This document shows positions 12,340-23,493 of a stretch of 64,000 bases of DNA, piece by piece. The notes under the pieces are model-generated. The model was not told the DNA's origin. It saw nothing but the letters and a program-made list of their open reading frames with translations, and made no database searches. Both the position numbers and the translations under genes were made by a program. Numbering within the stretch: position 1 is the stretch's first letter; every line of letters begins with the position of its first letter. The DNA comes from Atherinomorus stipes (taxonomy: Eukaryota; Chordata; Actinopteri; Atheriniformes; Atherinidae), in contig JALJCO010009114.1 of assembly GCA_023101725.1 (NCBI GenBank), positions 1 through 64,000 of the forward strand. Direction: 5' to 3'.

Positions 12340-12508
12340 GTGTTCGTGGTAGGGTAACCAAACTGGCAGAGGGATAGACCCTGTCTGTGCAATCAAGGCA
12401 GTCTTTTAGTGCATCCCTTGCTTCTGGTGACCACTTCCTGAAAAATTTTGTGGTAAGGGGAGGCTTCTGGACACAAGGTTTATATGTGGGTTGGATATAA
12501 ACGATTTT
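12340..12508 (-). pseudogene. Rex1-like LINE, linker between endonuclease and RT
   Basis: Minus-strand frame from 12,508 down to about 12,340 reads YIQPTYKPCVQKPPLTTKFF and then RKWSPEARDALKDCLDCTD. This is the conserved linker that follows the endonuclease in this LINE family. It is bounded by the GGGCCC element above and the Harbinger-like element below. Codons joining it to the endonuclease fragment at 13,215 stay in frame once the GGGCCC insert is removed. About 250 expected residues between this piece and the RT piece at 10,277 are missing, so the LINE was internally deleted as well as interrupted. Confidence 0.8.
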
Positions 12509-13214
12509 GGGCCCATCCCAATACACCCCCTAGCCCTACTTTTTAGCCCTATCCCTAAATTTTGCACGTTCCTGAGAGGGTAGAGTTGTCCCAGTTGCTC
12601 TTTGCATGTAGGGATTGTGGACATACCAAGGTGTATGGGGTATGAATCTATCCTTTCAGAGCGAAGGATTTCAGATGCTGACTTGCCGAGGAAAGGCCAG
12701 AGAAAATTCCCCAGAATCATCATTTACATACTGAATCAAACAACAATGGCAACTCCCGGAGAGCGAGAGGATTCAGTGAAGAAAACTTACAAATGTACAT
12801 ATGTACAGATCACACATCAGTTCATAACATTAGCCAGGCTAACAATGCTAGCCAGGCTATAATACTGATGAAAAGCTTGTGAAGGGTTTTCAGTAGTAAG
12901 AGACAACAGTAATCAATGGGGACTTCTTCTCCGTGTGGTTGTTTTGTTTATTAATCACCCGAAGCATGATGATGAAAAAAAAAAAGAATAAAGATCAAAA
13001 CTGTTAACTCCATGTTGCTGCTAGGTGTGCTGTTATAATGAGACGTATGTGCAGACGTCACTACACAGCCGCTTACATGCCCAAACATAAATGCACCAAG
13101 AGGTCTCAATTTCCTCGAGGAGATTACCAAGCTCTGTAGTGGTAGTGGATGAGGGCTAATGGCAGCATGTAAGGCCTAGTGGTCATAAGTAGGGGTAACA
13201 TTGGGATTGGGCCC
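12509..13214. mobile_element. GGGCCC-ended TIR element inserted in the LINE endonuclease
   Basis: Imperfect inverted ends of about 30-35 bases: the left begins GGGCCCATCCCAATACACCC, and the right read in reverse begins GGGCCCAATCCCAATGTTAC. The element is about 706 bases and carries only an unrecognised 86-residue frame (12,602-12,862). Excising it joins a D-H-K codon run to the downstream linker in frame. The flanks are A/T homopolymer, so the TSD length is ambiguous and the superfamily is open. Confidence 0.7.
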
Positions 13215-13520
13215 TTGTGATCATATCTGCCCAGTGGTGGGAGAGGTATAGCCCAGTACGCCTCCTTTAGATTTGCACAAAACAAATCTAGTGTCCTTTC
13301 TCCATTTGTTGGACACTTCACATACTGTATGAAGGTAGCCTGACAGAAGAAACGTGATTGAAATCTCCCATGATCACAACGAAAGCATCCAGTTGCTGGA
13401 TCTGTATCCTAGTAAACACATAATGTATGATGTCACACACCACTGTAGGTGCCACTTTCTGGGAATTTAAACAACAATGATGACTGCGTATGGCATATAA
13501 TACAGTCAGACACCAACTGA
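13215..13520 (-). pseudogene. Rex1-like LINE, AP endonuclease C-terminal fragment
   Basis: Two overlapping minus-strand frames show the end of an APE-type endonuclease: FVVIMGDFNHVSS (the GDFNH metal-binding block), then CPTNGERTLDLFCANLKEAY and IPLPPLGRYDH (the SDH-type catalytic box, with Tyr in place of the usual Ser). A frame change separates the upstream VVYIP-like segment from the rest. The fragment is cut at 13,214 by the GGGCCC element. It is the most 5' part of the LINE that I can recognise. Confidence 0.8.
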
Positions 13521-16500
13521 AACAGTTCAAACAGTTTCCCCAAGTCTACACTGCTTTATCAGAGGCACAGAAGGAAAAAAACACAAAAATATGGAAAAAA
13601 AAAAACCCACAGAAAAATGCACAAAAAATTACAAAACAGTATAGTTTCAACAAACTGGTAGTTTTAAAAAAAAATTGGAACTACAAAAACAATAAAACTA
13701 CTCAGACTCGCTGCCACTAGACCGAAGTACAGCAGCACAATGCAGGCATAGGTCCAAACCTTTTTCCTTTTGCGTGTGCTTCACAGTTGTCTTTTTAGAC
13801 TCACTTGAGTACGCTTGACATGCAGCTAAATGATAAGCTGATGAGATAATGTGCACTTGTTGATAGGGTTTACATATTTCAATGTAAGAAATATTTTAAA
13901 AGCAGCCTCTTAAATCCCGAGGCTTATCTTGAAAAGTGGTTATAAAACCCTTTATTTCTCAGCCTTTAAAGAAACTTTGAATATAACAATTCACTTGAGA
14001 GGTCAAACCTTCATCCTTGATTGATAATCAGGTTTTATTGTTAATGTTTGGACTTTATCAAATGTTTATCAAAAAGAGAAATGTACTATATATGTGACTT
14101 AAAAATGATGATACAGCACATGCATTGCATCATGCAAACTCCATCAAGAATCTCCTTGCTATGATGTGACAAACCACTACTTGACTTTTCTGTCCCCCCA
14201 AACATCCCTTCTATATAAGAACAGTATTTATATTTATTACACAAATATTTGCCTGAGAGCAGACTCCCTTTGAGCCCTCCCTAATGTATGCCTGCAGAGT
14301 ACACATGCATGTTTGTAAGAAGCTCCCGTGGGTTTTTATATATATATGACCTGGATTATCTGGATGCTGTGTCCCGCCTGAGAACAGGTTCTGCTTCAGC
14401 TGAGCGATTTAGCCCCTGGTAGTTGTCAAATGTGCTTCTAAAAAGCTTAATACACATTTACGACAACCTTCTCACTTTATATACTCTGCGGGCTGTGTAT
14501 TGGAGTGAGAATATGATTTTGACAGATGGAGAATGGAAAAAAAAATATTTGAAGCGCTTCCCTTGGGAACATCTGAAGGGGATTCATTTCATTCTTTGAC
14601 TGCATTTCTAAATAGAGAGAAAAGCAATGAGCTGACACATCAAACATTATCATGGCAAGTTAAAAGCAGAGTTAAGCTCTTTATGTCTACCTCTCTGATT
14701 TGAAGTTTTGCTGAAACCCTTTCTGTGAACTCATCTACGGTACATTTTGATCCAGTTCTCCATCAAGTAAGCAATGTCTCTCTGACTTCTTTAGATCTCC
14801 CCCTACACTTTAACAGGTATGTTAAATCACCATTATCACACATCTGTGAAAGCTTTCTACCTTTCTTTCCCAGGATCTCTCAGTTTATTTGTGCTGTAAC
14901 CTTGAATTGTGACAAGAAGCAGAGTGTCGCTTTGAGGTCTCCACAGAGGATATCAATCAGCCATAGTCGACTAATAACTTGAGCAGTACTGATATCTCAG
15001 TGTCAGTAAAGTGAGGAGAAAAATAATGAATGCAGTCTCTAGTGCTGCTCACATAACAGTTTGGTCTTCTCTGAGGTTCAGCGGGGAATGTCACGGGGTG
15101 ACATGGCTTGCCAAATAACAAAAAAGAGCAGAGACCTTTGGAAAAGTCAGACTGTTAACTTCTGACTGATTCACTTGATCTCCGTTGGTATTGGATATTT
15201 ATGTGGCAAATGGATTGCATAAATTTTATCGTGGACCTCACCGTCACTGACCTGACTCAATTAGCCAGCTAAGGTTTTAGCAGACACTTAGCAGGATCTA
15301 TTGAAGCAAATCACAATTGACAGATGGGTGATATTTTTCATTTTTGGTGGCTTGGACTCAAACCCATTATTTTTCCTTGTTTGTATGAGTGCCTGACTTC
15401 ACTGAATAATCAGTTTGATTAATAAAACTAGTCTCTGGTGGCATATTTTTGGCTCACACTAATATAAAACCTTATGGCCCTGTACTGTAAGGAGTGCTTC
15501 TTTTGAACAATATTACGCCTGCTGTAAATTCTTGCTAGTTTTTATTTTCTCACATCATAAGATGAATTCTACCTTATTGCTCAGAGTTTTAATTCAAATT
15601 AACTTGGCTCCACATTATGTTTTCACCACCTGTTGTCCTTTTGTCTTCAACTTTTGACCCCTCATTACTCTCTTTCACTTGAGCTTCTATATTTTCCCTC
15701 CCATTGCCCACTTACCTGAATCCTCTTTAATCGATCTCTTTTCCTCTCGCTGTCATTTCTCATTTTAAATATTTCTCACGTCTCCTCTTCATCTACATAC
15801 CAGCCTCCTCTCTCCCCGCCTCCTCATCCATCGCTCACTTCATATCTCCTGCTTTCTGTACCCAACAGTGAGCCCACCCTGGCAGCCTTGGCCCTCTTAA
15901 ATGCATCATTTCTTCCAAGAGATATCCTTCTGTGCTGACCTCTGCGCTAGCTGGCTGCCTGCCATCTCCACTCAATGGACTCATCAATCCATCTTGGTTC
16001 TTGGATGGCCTTGATTTTATTGTCTCACACAGCCCTCTGTCATCCTGTTCATCTCTCATCCTTAATGTCATCCTTTCAGATTTTAACATGTCTGCATTTT
16101 TTGAGCACACGGTATTTGATTACATTGAGCTGGAATGGCAGAGTACAGGTGGGCAATTGTTGTCAAGTCCTTGCCAGGGCAATGGATGCACAGGTATAGA
16201 TGTGCTATTTTTGCAGAGTTAATCATTTGGTAGGACACAGCAGCTACAGTGAAACTCAATTTATTTTTCCAGTTATTACTGATGATTGATTGCTCCTTTT
16301 AATGCATTGATGCTTTACATTAAACGATGCTCGCACATACTTATCAATCACGTTTGGCTGCCAAACCACAAACAGTGTAGACTACAATAATGTGGATTTG
16401 GTGCATTACATTTGCCCCTCTGTGACAAATTTACAGTGAAAATTACATCAACTTTGTATATTTCGGGTGCCCTATTAGCTATCCTTGCCCTGTGCGGAAT

Positions 16501-17384
16501 AAGATCTCCAACATAACAGTCCTTGAAACATTTCTAAAACATTTTTGGTGTAGCAGCTAAAATCACAAGAGAGGTTTTTTTTTTTTTTTCATATTCTGGA
16601 TTCTTTGTTGGACATCAGAGGGAAGAGTTTGGCCTTCAGAGAAGTTTGTTAGTTTGTATTCTATTGATTTGTGCTCTTTAACACAACTTCCTCCTTTTTC
16701 ATGCGCAAAAACATGAAAATAATCAGTCTGATAACTCTTTGTAAAACCATATTGAAAGTGTATACAAGTTTAACAAGATTGAATTCGTCTTGTTTGGCGA
16801 TAAGATAAACAAGATTGATTACAATTAATCTGCAAATTCATTACATTAGTGTTTTTAAATCTCTGCAATAAAAAACAAAATTCCCCCTCTTAGTAGGTGG
16901 ATTTTGAGTTGTTTTGAGCAGTTGGATACCCTGAGAAATGTATCTAGATAAAGGTGAAAAGTTGTTTTTATAATTTGAAATTAACTAGTTGGGCCATGGA
17001 TACAGTATAACCTGGAGTCAAGTCTTATTTATGCTCAATGTTAAATAGGCATACAGACAGAGCCTTCTGTGTGTCAAAGCTTGCAGGCGTCTACTCAGGC
17101 ATAGCAAATGGGCAGTACCACCAGAAACTGCGGGGGCAGTGCTGCTCAGGACATCTCATATGTGACAAGCGAAGGGAACAAAGAGGGAAAAGTTGTGATG
17201 TATTAAATGACCACATAGACCACCATTCTCTACGGCATTGCCTCTTTTTTTGTCAATTCTGAAAATGGAAATAATCATAAACTCATCCCCTGTCGACATG
17301 TTTGCTGTTGTCTGAAACTGACATTGGAACTCAGAAAAGCCCTTCAGTGATTGTGTTTTCCTGCGGTTTACTTTTTCTGTTTTA
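13521..17384. other. Non-coding stretch, no gene recognised
   Basis: Begins with an A-rich segment (13,560-13,700) and is otherwise unique sequence with one T-run near 16,578. The frames at 15,835-16,222 overlap on both strands, and the pyrimidine-rich 15,600-15,860 region explains them. No TIR or retroelement signature was seen. Confidence 0.55.
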
Positions 17385-17520
17385 TTTATTAAGAAATATT
17401 TTGTGTTTTTTTTTGTTTTTTTTCCCTTTGTGTGGTTTGTGTCTTTTGTCTTAAGCCGGGCTGCTGAACGAAATTTCATTGTGTTCGATAATGACAATAA
17501 AGAATTCTTGATTCTAGATG
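17385..17520 (+). repeat. LINE 3' tail fragment (CR1/Rex1-like)
   Basis: Sequence GAACGAAATTTCATTGTG followed by ATAATGACAATAAAG and AATTCTTGATTCT, which is the 3' UTR and short-repeat tail of teleost CR1/Rex1-type LINEs. No coding part is attached, so this is a severely 5'-truncated copy. Confidence 0.65.
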
Positions 17521-18239
17521 TATTGTCTGATGTATCGTTTGCATGGGAGTATGTGGGCAGTGACGTTTGAGAATGTTTGACATGGATGTAGCTATTTAAG
17601 TACATAAGTGGAGCACAAGTGAGGCTTTAGGATATCTTACTTTCGCTATAGTGAGGGAAAAGCTACAAATAAAACACGTTAGAAGGTGCTGCTTTTGGAA
17701 ATTACAATATTTTGCATGATCAGATAACTTCTGACAAATAGTGTTGGTTAACATGTTTGTAAGTGTTTTTTACTAACTGCACCCACACTTGAAGGGTGGA
17801 CCCACGACATAATAGGGGCGCTGGATTTACTCAGACGGAGCAGTTGAATCCTTTTCCCAATCTTATTTGAATTATTTTCTGCTTTTCTTTTAGTCATTGG
17901 ACAGTGGTCAGGTAAAAATCTTAAAAAGACAGACATATAATTAGGTCATGAAAGCACGATATTTGCAACATACACAACATAAATAGAATACATTTGTCAA
18001 ATTCCCATACAAATGAGCAGAATTTTACTGAGATTATTTCCTTTTATCATTAACTTTGTTTATAAGTTACCTAATAAAGTACCCAACTTGCCCCATTCAC
18101 CAATATACTATACCCTACACTATGCCCAACAAACCCATGAATACTATACACATAATCTGGTCCCGTAAGTGATGTACTAAAGTCACATATTCTCAATCTG
18201 TTTACAACAAACAATTTCAAGTCCTGCTGTGACTCACTG
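17521..18239. other. Non-coding stretch, no gene recognised
   Basis: AT-rich unique sequence between a LINE tail and the BEL/Pao remnant. Nothing supportable was seen. Confidence 0.5.
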
Positions 18240-18618
18240 CAGCCACTTTAAAGTCCAGATACACAAATTGCATGAGCAAGGCTCTGCACACGGCAAATGT
18301 CCTCTTTCAGACACCACAGAAGCAGCACGGCTCACAAATAAGTCATATTTCTCATCTTACCGGCTGCCTCTTCAGTTTTAGTCCGTGGGTCCTCGGATCT
18401 TTGCAGCTAGTTTGCAGCATGAGTCTCTCACACACACTCAGAAATTACGGCAGCTGTGTTACCAGCTGCAATTTATGCCCTACCCCTGTCAATCAGGCAC
18501 TTCAGGTGCAAACACACGCCCAAAGCTCCGCCCTGAACTGCCAGCACTCAGCAGGTCAGTGCGACACCTCCCACTCGAGCTTCTCGCGTTTCCGCAGTGA
18601 AGGTCGCACAACCTCACA
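18240..18618 (-). repeat. Probable 3' LTR of the BEL/Pao remnant (outer boundary unknown)
   Basis: Directly after the integrase stop the minus strand reads TGTGAGGTTGTGCGACC, a plausible LTR start with the canonical TG. A CATAAATTG box (TATA-like) follows about 150 bases later. The LTR end and any target duplication were not found, and no matching 5' LTR exists in the window, so the boundary at 18,240 is approximate. Confidence 0.5.
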
Positions 18619-19575
18619 TCTGGTTAAGCTCGTCGACTTGCTCCTCCACGGGGAGGAGAACGACAAGGGCGTCTAACGTCCCTGTGAAGCACTGTACCAG
18701 TAGGAGTCCTCCTTTGGCCCCATGGTCCAGGGCCCCGGACCGTTGATTGAGGCTGCAGGGCTGGCACAGAGTGTCCTGCTGCAACCAGAACATCCACGTC
18801 CCTTACGACACCCCTGCGATCGGGCATCGCAGCAACAACTCTTCCAAGCCGAAACTGACCTCGCAGGGCGTTCTGGTCGCACAGCCACACGACGTCCCCG
18901 ACAGCAACATTCCTTGCCACAGTGTGCCACTTGCTTCTGATGAAGAGATTAGGCCCAGCAAGCTGGCACCAGGACCTCCAGAATCTATTAACTTGAGTCT
19001 GGATGTCTTGAAGCCGTTTATAGGGATAGTTCTCAAAACTGAAGGTCCTGAAGTCCCCATCTTGAGATGCCCGTCCCATCAGTAAAGAATTTGGTGTCAC
19101 ATACTGGATGCGATCTTCGTGACCCTGAGTCTTTGCATCAATGGGTCGCTCATTTGCCAAATTAGCTGCCAATTGAAGTGCAGTGAGGAACTCACTAAAT
19201 GTGAGGTTGACAGCTTTTCCCAGGCTTTGAAGGGCCCTCTTTGCAATCCGCACGGCTGCTTCGGCAGCCCCGTTACGGTGCGGAGAATCCGCAGGAAGCA
19301 CCTTCCAAGTCCATCCAGTGCCGTTCTTTGCTGCATACTCTTCCAGGCCTGCAGTGTTTTGTGCCTGAAGGAACTCATAGAGGTCTTTAAGCACTGGCTT
19401 AGCTCCAACAAAGTTGGTCCCAGGATCTGACCAAACTTTTGTGGGTGCCCTCTAAGAGCAGTAAACCTTTGGTATGCCATAAGGAAACTTTCAGTGGACA
19501 TGCTGCTGACCACCTCAATGTGAAGGGCTCTGCTCGCCATGCAGCTAAAGACGACTCCCCATACAGTATGAATAC
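18614..19575 (-). pseudogene. BEL/Pao retrotransposon integrase and C-terminal domain, frameshifted
   Basis: Minus-strand remnant of the pol 3' end. From 19,570 down: FSCMASRALHIEV and LMAYQRFTALRGHPQK (integrase core), then a one-base frame change near 19,436. Next comes SDPGTNFVGA with a catalytic Asp, then PHRNGAAEAAV with the catalytic Glu. The C-terminal BEL domain follows: NRFWRSWCQLAGPNLF, SKWHTVARNVAVGDVVW, DQNALRGQF. A second frame change near 18,677 precedes the family-typical end, with the stop at 18,614-18,616. Everything upstream of the integrase (gag, protease, RT) is absent. The frame at 18,624-19,394 alone is 256 residues and could be mistaken for a host gene. Confidence 0.88.
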
Positions 19576-19587
19576 ATTCATACTGTA
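19562..19587. repeat. Short palindrome at the BEL remnant's broken end
   Basis: TACAGTATGAAT is followed after two bases by its inverse, ATTCATACTGTA. It sits exactly where the BEL/Pao coding similarity stops, so it may mark the rearrangement point. Confidence 0.7.
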
Positions 19588-20308
19588 GCTACTAGCTGAT
19601 TGTGCTGAACATGACATTACACATCACATTACAACATGAAGGGCTGGAGAAAGAAAAAGAAGCTCTTTCCATCGACTGGTTCAAAGCTCATAAACTAGAA
19701 TGTGTGACAAAGGCTGCTGGTCACAGGTGGATTCAGTAGGAAATAATGAAAATAACTGCAGTGGACATCCAAAAAGGAGAAAACAAGGTTTTCCTGGAAT
19801 TACTATAATCTATGGCAATATATGTGAAACATCATTTTATATCATTTCTGCAACATGAGCGACTTTGTTTTGAAACAGATGGTGAGTCAGGTCCTTTTAA
19901 GCTTTTCCAGGTCAGATAAGTGTTGCTATTTCCCACGATGTGCCTCAAATCCGCTTTAAAACAGGCTAAGATAACTGTACAGAGTATACTGTGTATTGGT
20001 AAATATTCTTTTTTTAGTCATTGAAAGTTTCTATTCATCTTTGTTTATCTAAATGCAAATAAAAAAAAAAATCAGATAATTATTTACAGAATATAGGTTA
20101 TATTCATTGCTATTTAGGCTGGCTGTCACAGCCAGAAGTAGCCATGCAGTGTGGAGTGTCGGCGCCACCGCTTTTTAGTTTTAGCAGTTTGTGATTTAAA
20201 AAAAAAAATTCTCCAGTAAAACAAACAACATTCTCTGGGCTCTGAATCTTTGAAGGAGAAAGGAGGTAAGTAATCTGGGTCGGTCAATCCATAAACCATC
20301 CAAGATAT
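19588..20308. other. Non-coding stretch, no gene recognised
   Basis: Unique AT-rich sequence with short A-runs near 20,060 and 20,198. No recognisable element. Confidence 0.5.
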
Positions 20309-20780
20309 AGGGGATTATCACGCTTACCGGAAGTTGCCGGCTTTGGACTCTTCCTTTTTGGGGGGCATTTAAAGAAGGGCGTTTTTTCTTTTTTTATTTT
20401 AATAAAATGGAAAAACTACAAAAATATTTAAGTTTTTATTTAGGATGGAGATAAATGGGAAAAAGATGGGGGAAAGGGGGGGGGTCGGGGGGGGGGGGGG
20501 GGGAAATTTTAAAAAAAAAAGGTTTGTTTGTCTGGGGGGGGGGGGGAAAGGGCAGCATAAAGAGTAAGGTATCAGGAGGGGGGTGTTGTTGAGTGTATTA
20601 AATATGGTTTTAAAAAAAAAAAAAAATTAAAAAATGGGGGGGGGTTTCCCCTTTTCCAGTGGGAAAAGGGGGGGGGAGAGAAGGGAGGAGGGGTAGGAGA
20701 TAAGGTGGTTTTAAGTAAAAAAAGAAAGGTAAGGTATTGAGTGGAAAAGGAAAAAAAAAAGAAGAGGAGTCGCCGGCACG
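20309..20780 (+). repeat. Corrupted copy of the 50.9-kb fold-back repeat
   Basis: The first 40 bases, beginning GGGGATTATCACGCTTACCG, match 50,909 onward almost perfectly. After that the alignment can still be followed (AATATTTAAGTTTT, CAGCAT, TTTCCAGTGG in the right order), but C bases are largely replaced and G and A homopolymers are inflated, with runs of up to about 18 G. It is either heavily mutated or a poor-quality consensus across a hairpin. Confidence 0.6.
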
Positions 20781-21215
20781 AATGTGGTGATTAATTATAA
20801 AGATTGGTCATTTCTTCATAGTAGATTTAAATATAATTCTATCAACTATCATCTAGTATGAAAAGAAGGTGGGAAGGAGTTAGGGAATTAAATAGATTAA
20901 TAGAGGAGTAGGGGGGAAGTTTGGGGGAGGTGATATGAGATGATGAGCGGGAAATTTGGGGGGAAAAAAAGAGATATAAGAAATGATCTCTTAAGTTTGC
21001 TGTTAGTGGTGTGGGGAGGGGGAGGCAGGGAGGGAAGAGAAGTTTTTTAATTAAGGGAGAGAGGAAGGAAAAGAGGGGTGGGAGGGAGAGGGAGGAGGGT
21101 GAGGATGGGGGAGGGGAGGATGGGGGGAAAAGGGAGAGTGAATTGGGGTAGGGAAATGGAAAATGATTTGAAAAAATTGAATAGAAATAAAGGGAGGGTG
21201 AGGAGGGGGGTATTG
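20781..21215. repeat. C-depleted G/A-rich low-complexity tract
   Basis: The plus strand is almost free of cytosine and dominated by short GGGG and GGAGG runs mixed with A-rich stretches. Normal composition returns abruptly at about 21,215. Frames here (20,842-21,243 minus, 21,078-21,266 plus) are composition artefacts. Confidence 0.75.
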
Positions 21216-22925
21216 GCCTGGAAGTATGGCTGGTCAAATGCAATATGGCTTACATGGAAAAGTTGATTGATGTTACCGAGAGAAGCCTCTGATTGTGGGA
21301 GCAGGATGAAGGTGGGCAGTTATGTGATCAGAAGTACATGTAAGTCTTCCATTTTATATGGAGACTTTAACTGAAGATGGCTCCTTGGAAGGACACTATG
21401 GAGCGCAGGCAAGCGAGCCATTTCTGAAACAACTACAAAGCACTGTAAAAGACAGGAAAGGCAAATATTACTCAGGAAGAAACTTTCCCTCATGAGAAAG
21501 TCATAAAACAGTCCAACTACCACACCATAAGAGCAGACAATCTGGCAGAAACCGGGCACACAAGCTGATCTTTAAGAGTTGCTCAGTGATGAGGCTGACA
21601 TGGAACAGGTGTGACAGCTGGAGAGCCAGAACCCAGGCTCAACCCCAGGAGGAGCATCCACAGCCTGCCCATCCCAACCAAGACTCAGAGGAGGAAAAGC
21701 ACCCAAAACGAGCGACCACCAGAGCAGGACCGTAGTACTGGCAACAACGTTGTGTCGTTAGAAATCATATTTTTTTCTGTTTGTTAAAGACAGACAGTAT
21801 TAATATATTTAAATGTGTTAACTTTGAAAGTGGTAGAGTCATATTTGAAAGCAGGCGTCATTTTTATAATCCTCTTTTTCTGCACGCTTTAAACTTAATT
21901 TTTACTTTCATTCTCTATTTAATGAGACTGGTCTCAACTTGCACATCAGCCTCAAATAATTTCTGCTCTGGCACATAAGGACAAATTTAGCACGGGCCAA
22001 GATTGGTTTCTAATCCAGAGCCCACATGTGCCAACTAAGAAAGAAAGTTTGCTCAATGTCAGTTCCCTTTCATGCTGCATTGACTGTTTTTTGACCAATA
22101 AACAACTTTTCCAGCTGCACAGCTCTGTGATTATGACAGATAAACAGATTTTAACTATGTCCAGCCTCTCAATTGAAAAGATTTTGCTATCCCGTCTGCA
22201 AAGTCTTCTGCAGAATCAGAAAGATGAGCCAGTCCGGCATAAATGGTTGGTTTTTCAGAATTAATCTGCTTGACTGTGTTGACTTCAAATATAAAGTATA
22301 CATTTTTGTAATCTGTTCAAATTTTGCTGAAACAGAAACAATATTGGTTTCAGATGAAGATGTGCTCCATACAAATAGACTTGGACCCTTTGAGAATGTT
22401 GCATCATTGCTGACCCTTTCATACAGTGTCCACGACTGTGGACACCTATTCAAAGGCTGTTTTCCAGTTTACGCATCGGTGGAGATGGTAAATTTGTAAA
22501 TTAGCCACTTCAGTGGACATCAGTGAGTCATCAAATACACTGCCACTCACTGTAGAAGAAAGAAAGAAAATGATACAGCTATATTTTTATATTTATATTA
22601 GACATTGTACATAAATATACACATTATACATTTTTATATATTAGTCTATGAAAGGATTTGTAGAATAGACAAAAATTAACTGAAGAAACAAAAAGTAAGA
22701 TATGATTAAGAAATAAGAAAGTGCTACTGTTCATGTCTATGTGTAAAATCTTGGATGTGGGAAAACAATCTTTTTTTTCCCAAGAAAAAAATATGCATGA
22801 AAGGGTTAATCAGATTTTGACACATTGCTTTTGGAAGTGGGTGAGTGGTGGGCTGAGAAACAAAGCAGACAATATAAATAAAGTTTATAAAAAAGGATCA
22901 TTGTAGGGACTAAAATGAATGCCAC
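21216..22925. other. Non-coding stretch, no gene recognised
   Basis: Unique sequence; frames at 22,028-22,499 overlap each other and lack domains. A more GC-rich segment at 21,580-21,740 has no open frame of note. Confidence 0.5.
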
Positions 22926-23493
22926 TTAAAGGATAGCTTTCTCTCTTTTTCAACCTGGACCTTATTTCTAGGGATTTATACGTGCATTTGCTCACTGTTA
23001 AAATTTCTGTATCACTTTGACTTCTTCGAAAGATATTTAGACTAAGTCGCCCTCCGGCATATATCCATATATTGGGAGAGACAGGGCACAGGGATGGTCC
23101 TATAAGGCATTATCTGCAGCAAAACTCTTTCATTTCACCAATACTTTTAGCAGAGTGAATGAGTACTATTGTCCTGTGAGTTCAAATTTCGCAGATTGCG
23201 TTGTGTTGTTGTCTGGGTAGCGAGCTGCTCTTCTCAGCTGGACTATGGCAGCGAGCTTCAGGGGGCGTGCAGGGCCTGTAAAGTGTAAAGAAAGCCCCCA
23301 ATAACTAAAGCAGAGCTTAATCTGGACTCAGGAAAATAGCGCTTGGTTATTCGTTCATTCCTCTTAAAGTATTGGTGGAATGAAGGAGTTTTGCTGCAGA
23401 TAATGCTTTATATAGAGGCCCATCCCTGCGCCCTGTCTCTCCCATCATATGGATATTCGCTGGAGGGCGACTTAATCTAAATATCATCCAAAG

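Noticed and set aside
18272..18676. A 134-residue plus-strand frame
   Set aside because: Lies antisense to the BEL/Pao 3' end and LTR; composition-driven, no domain.
20842..21243. A Ser/Pro-rich 133-residue minus-strand frame
   Set aside because: Produced by the C-depleted G/A tract read in reverse; low complexity, not a protein.
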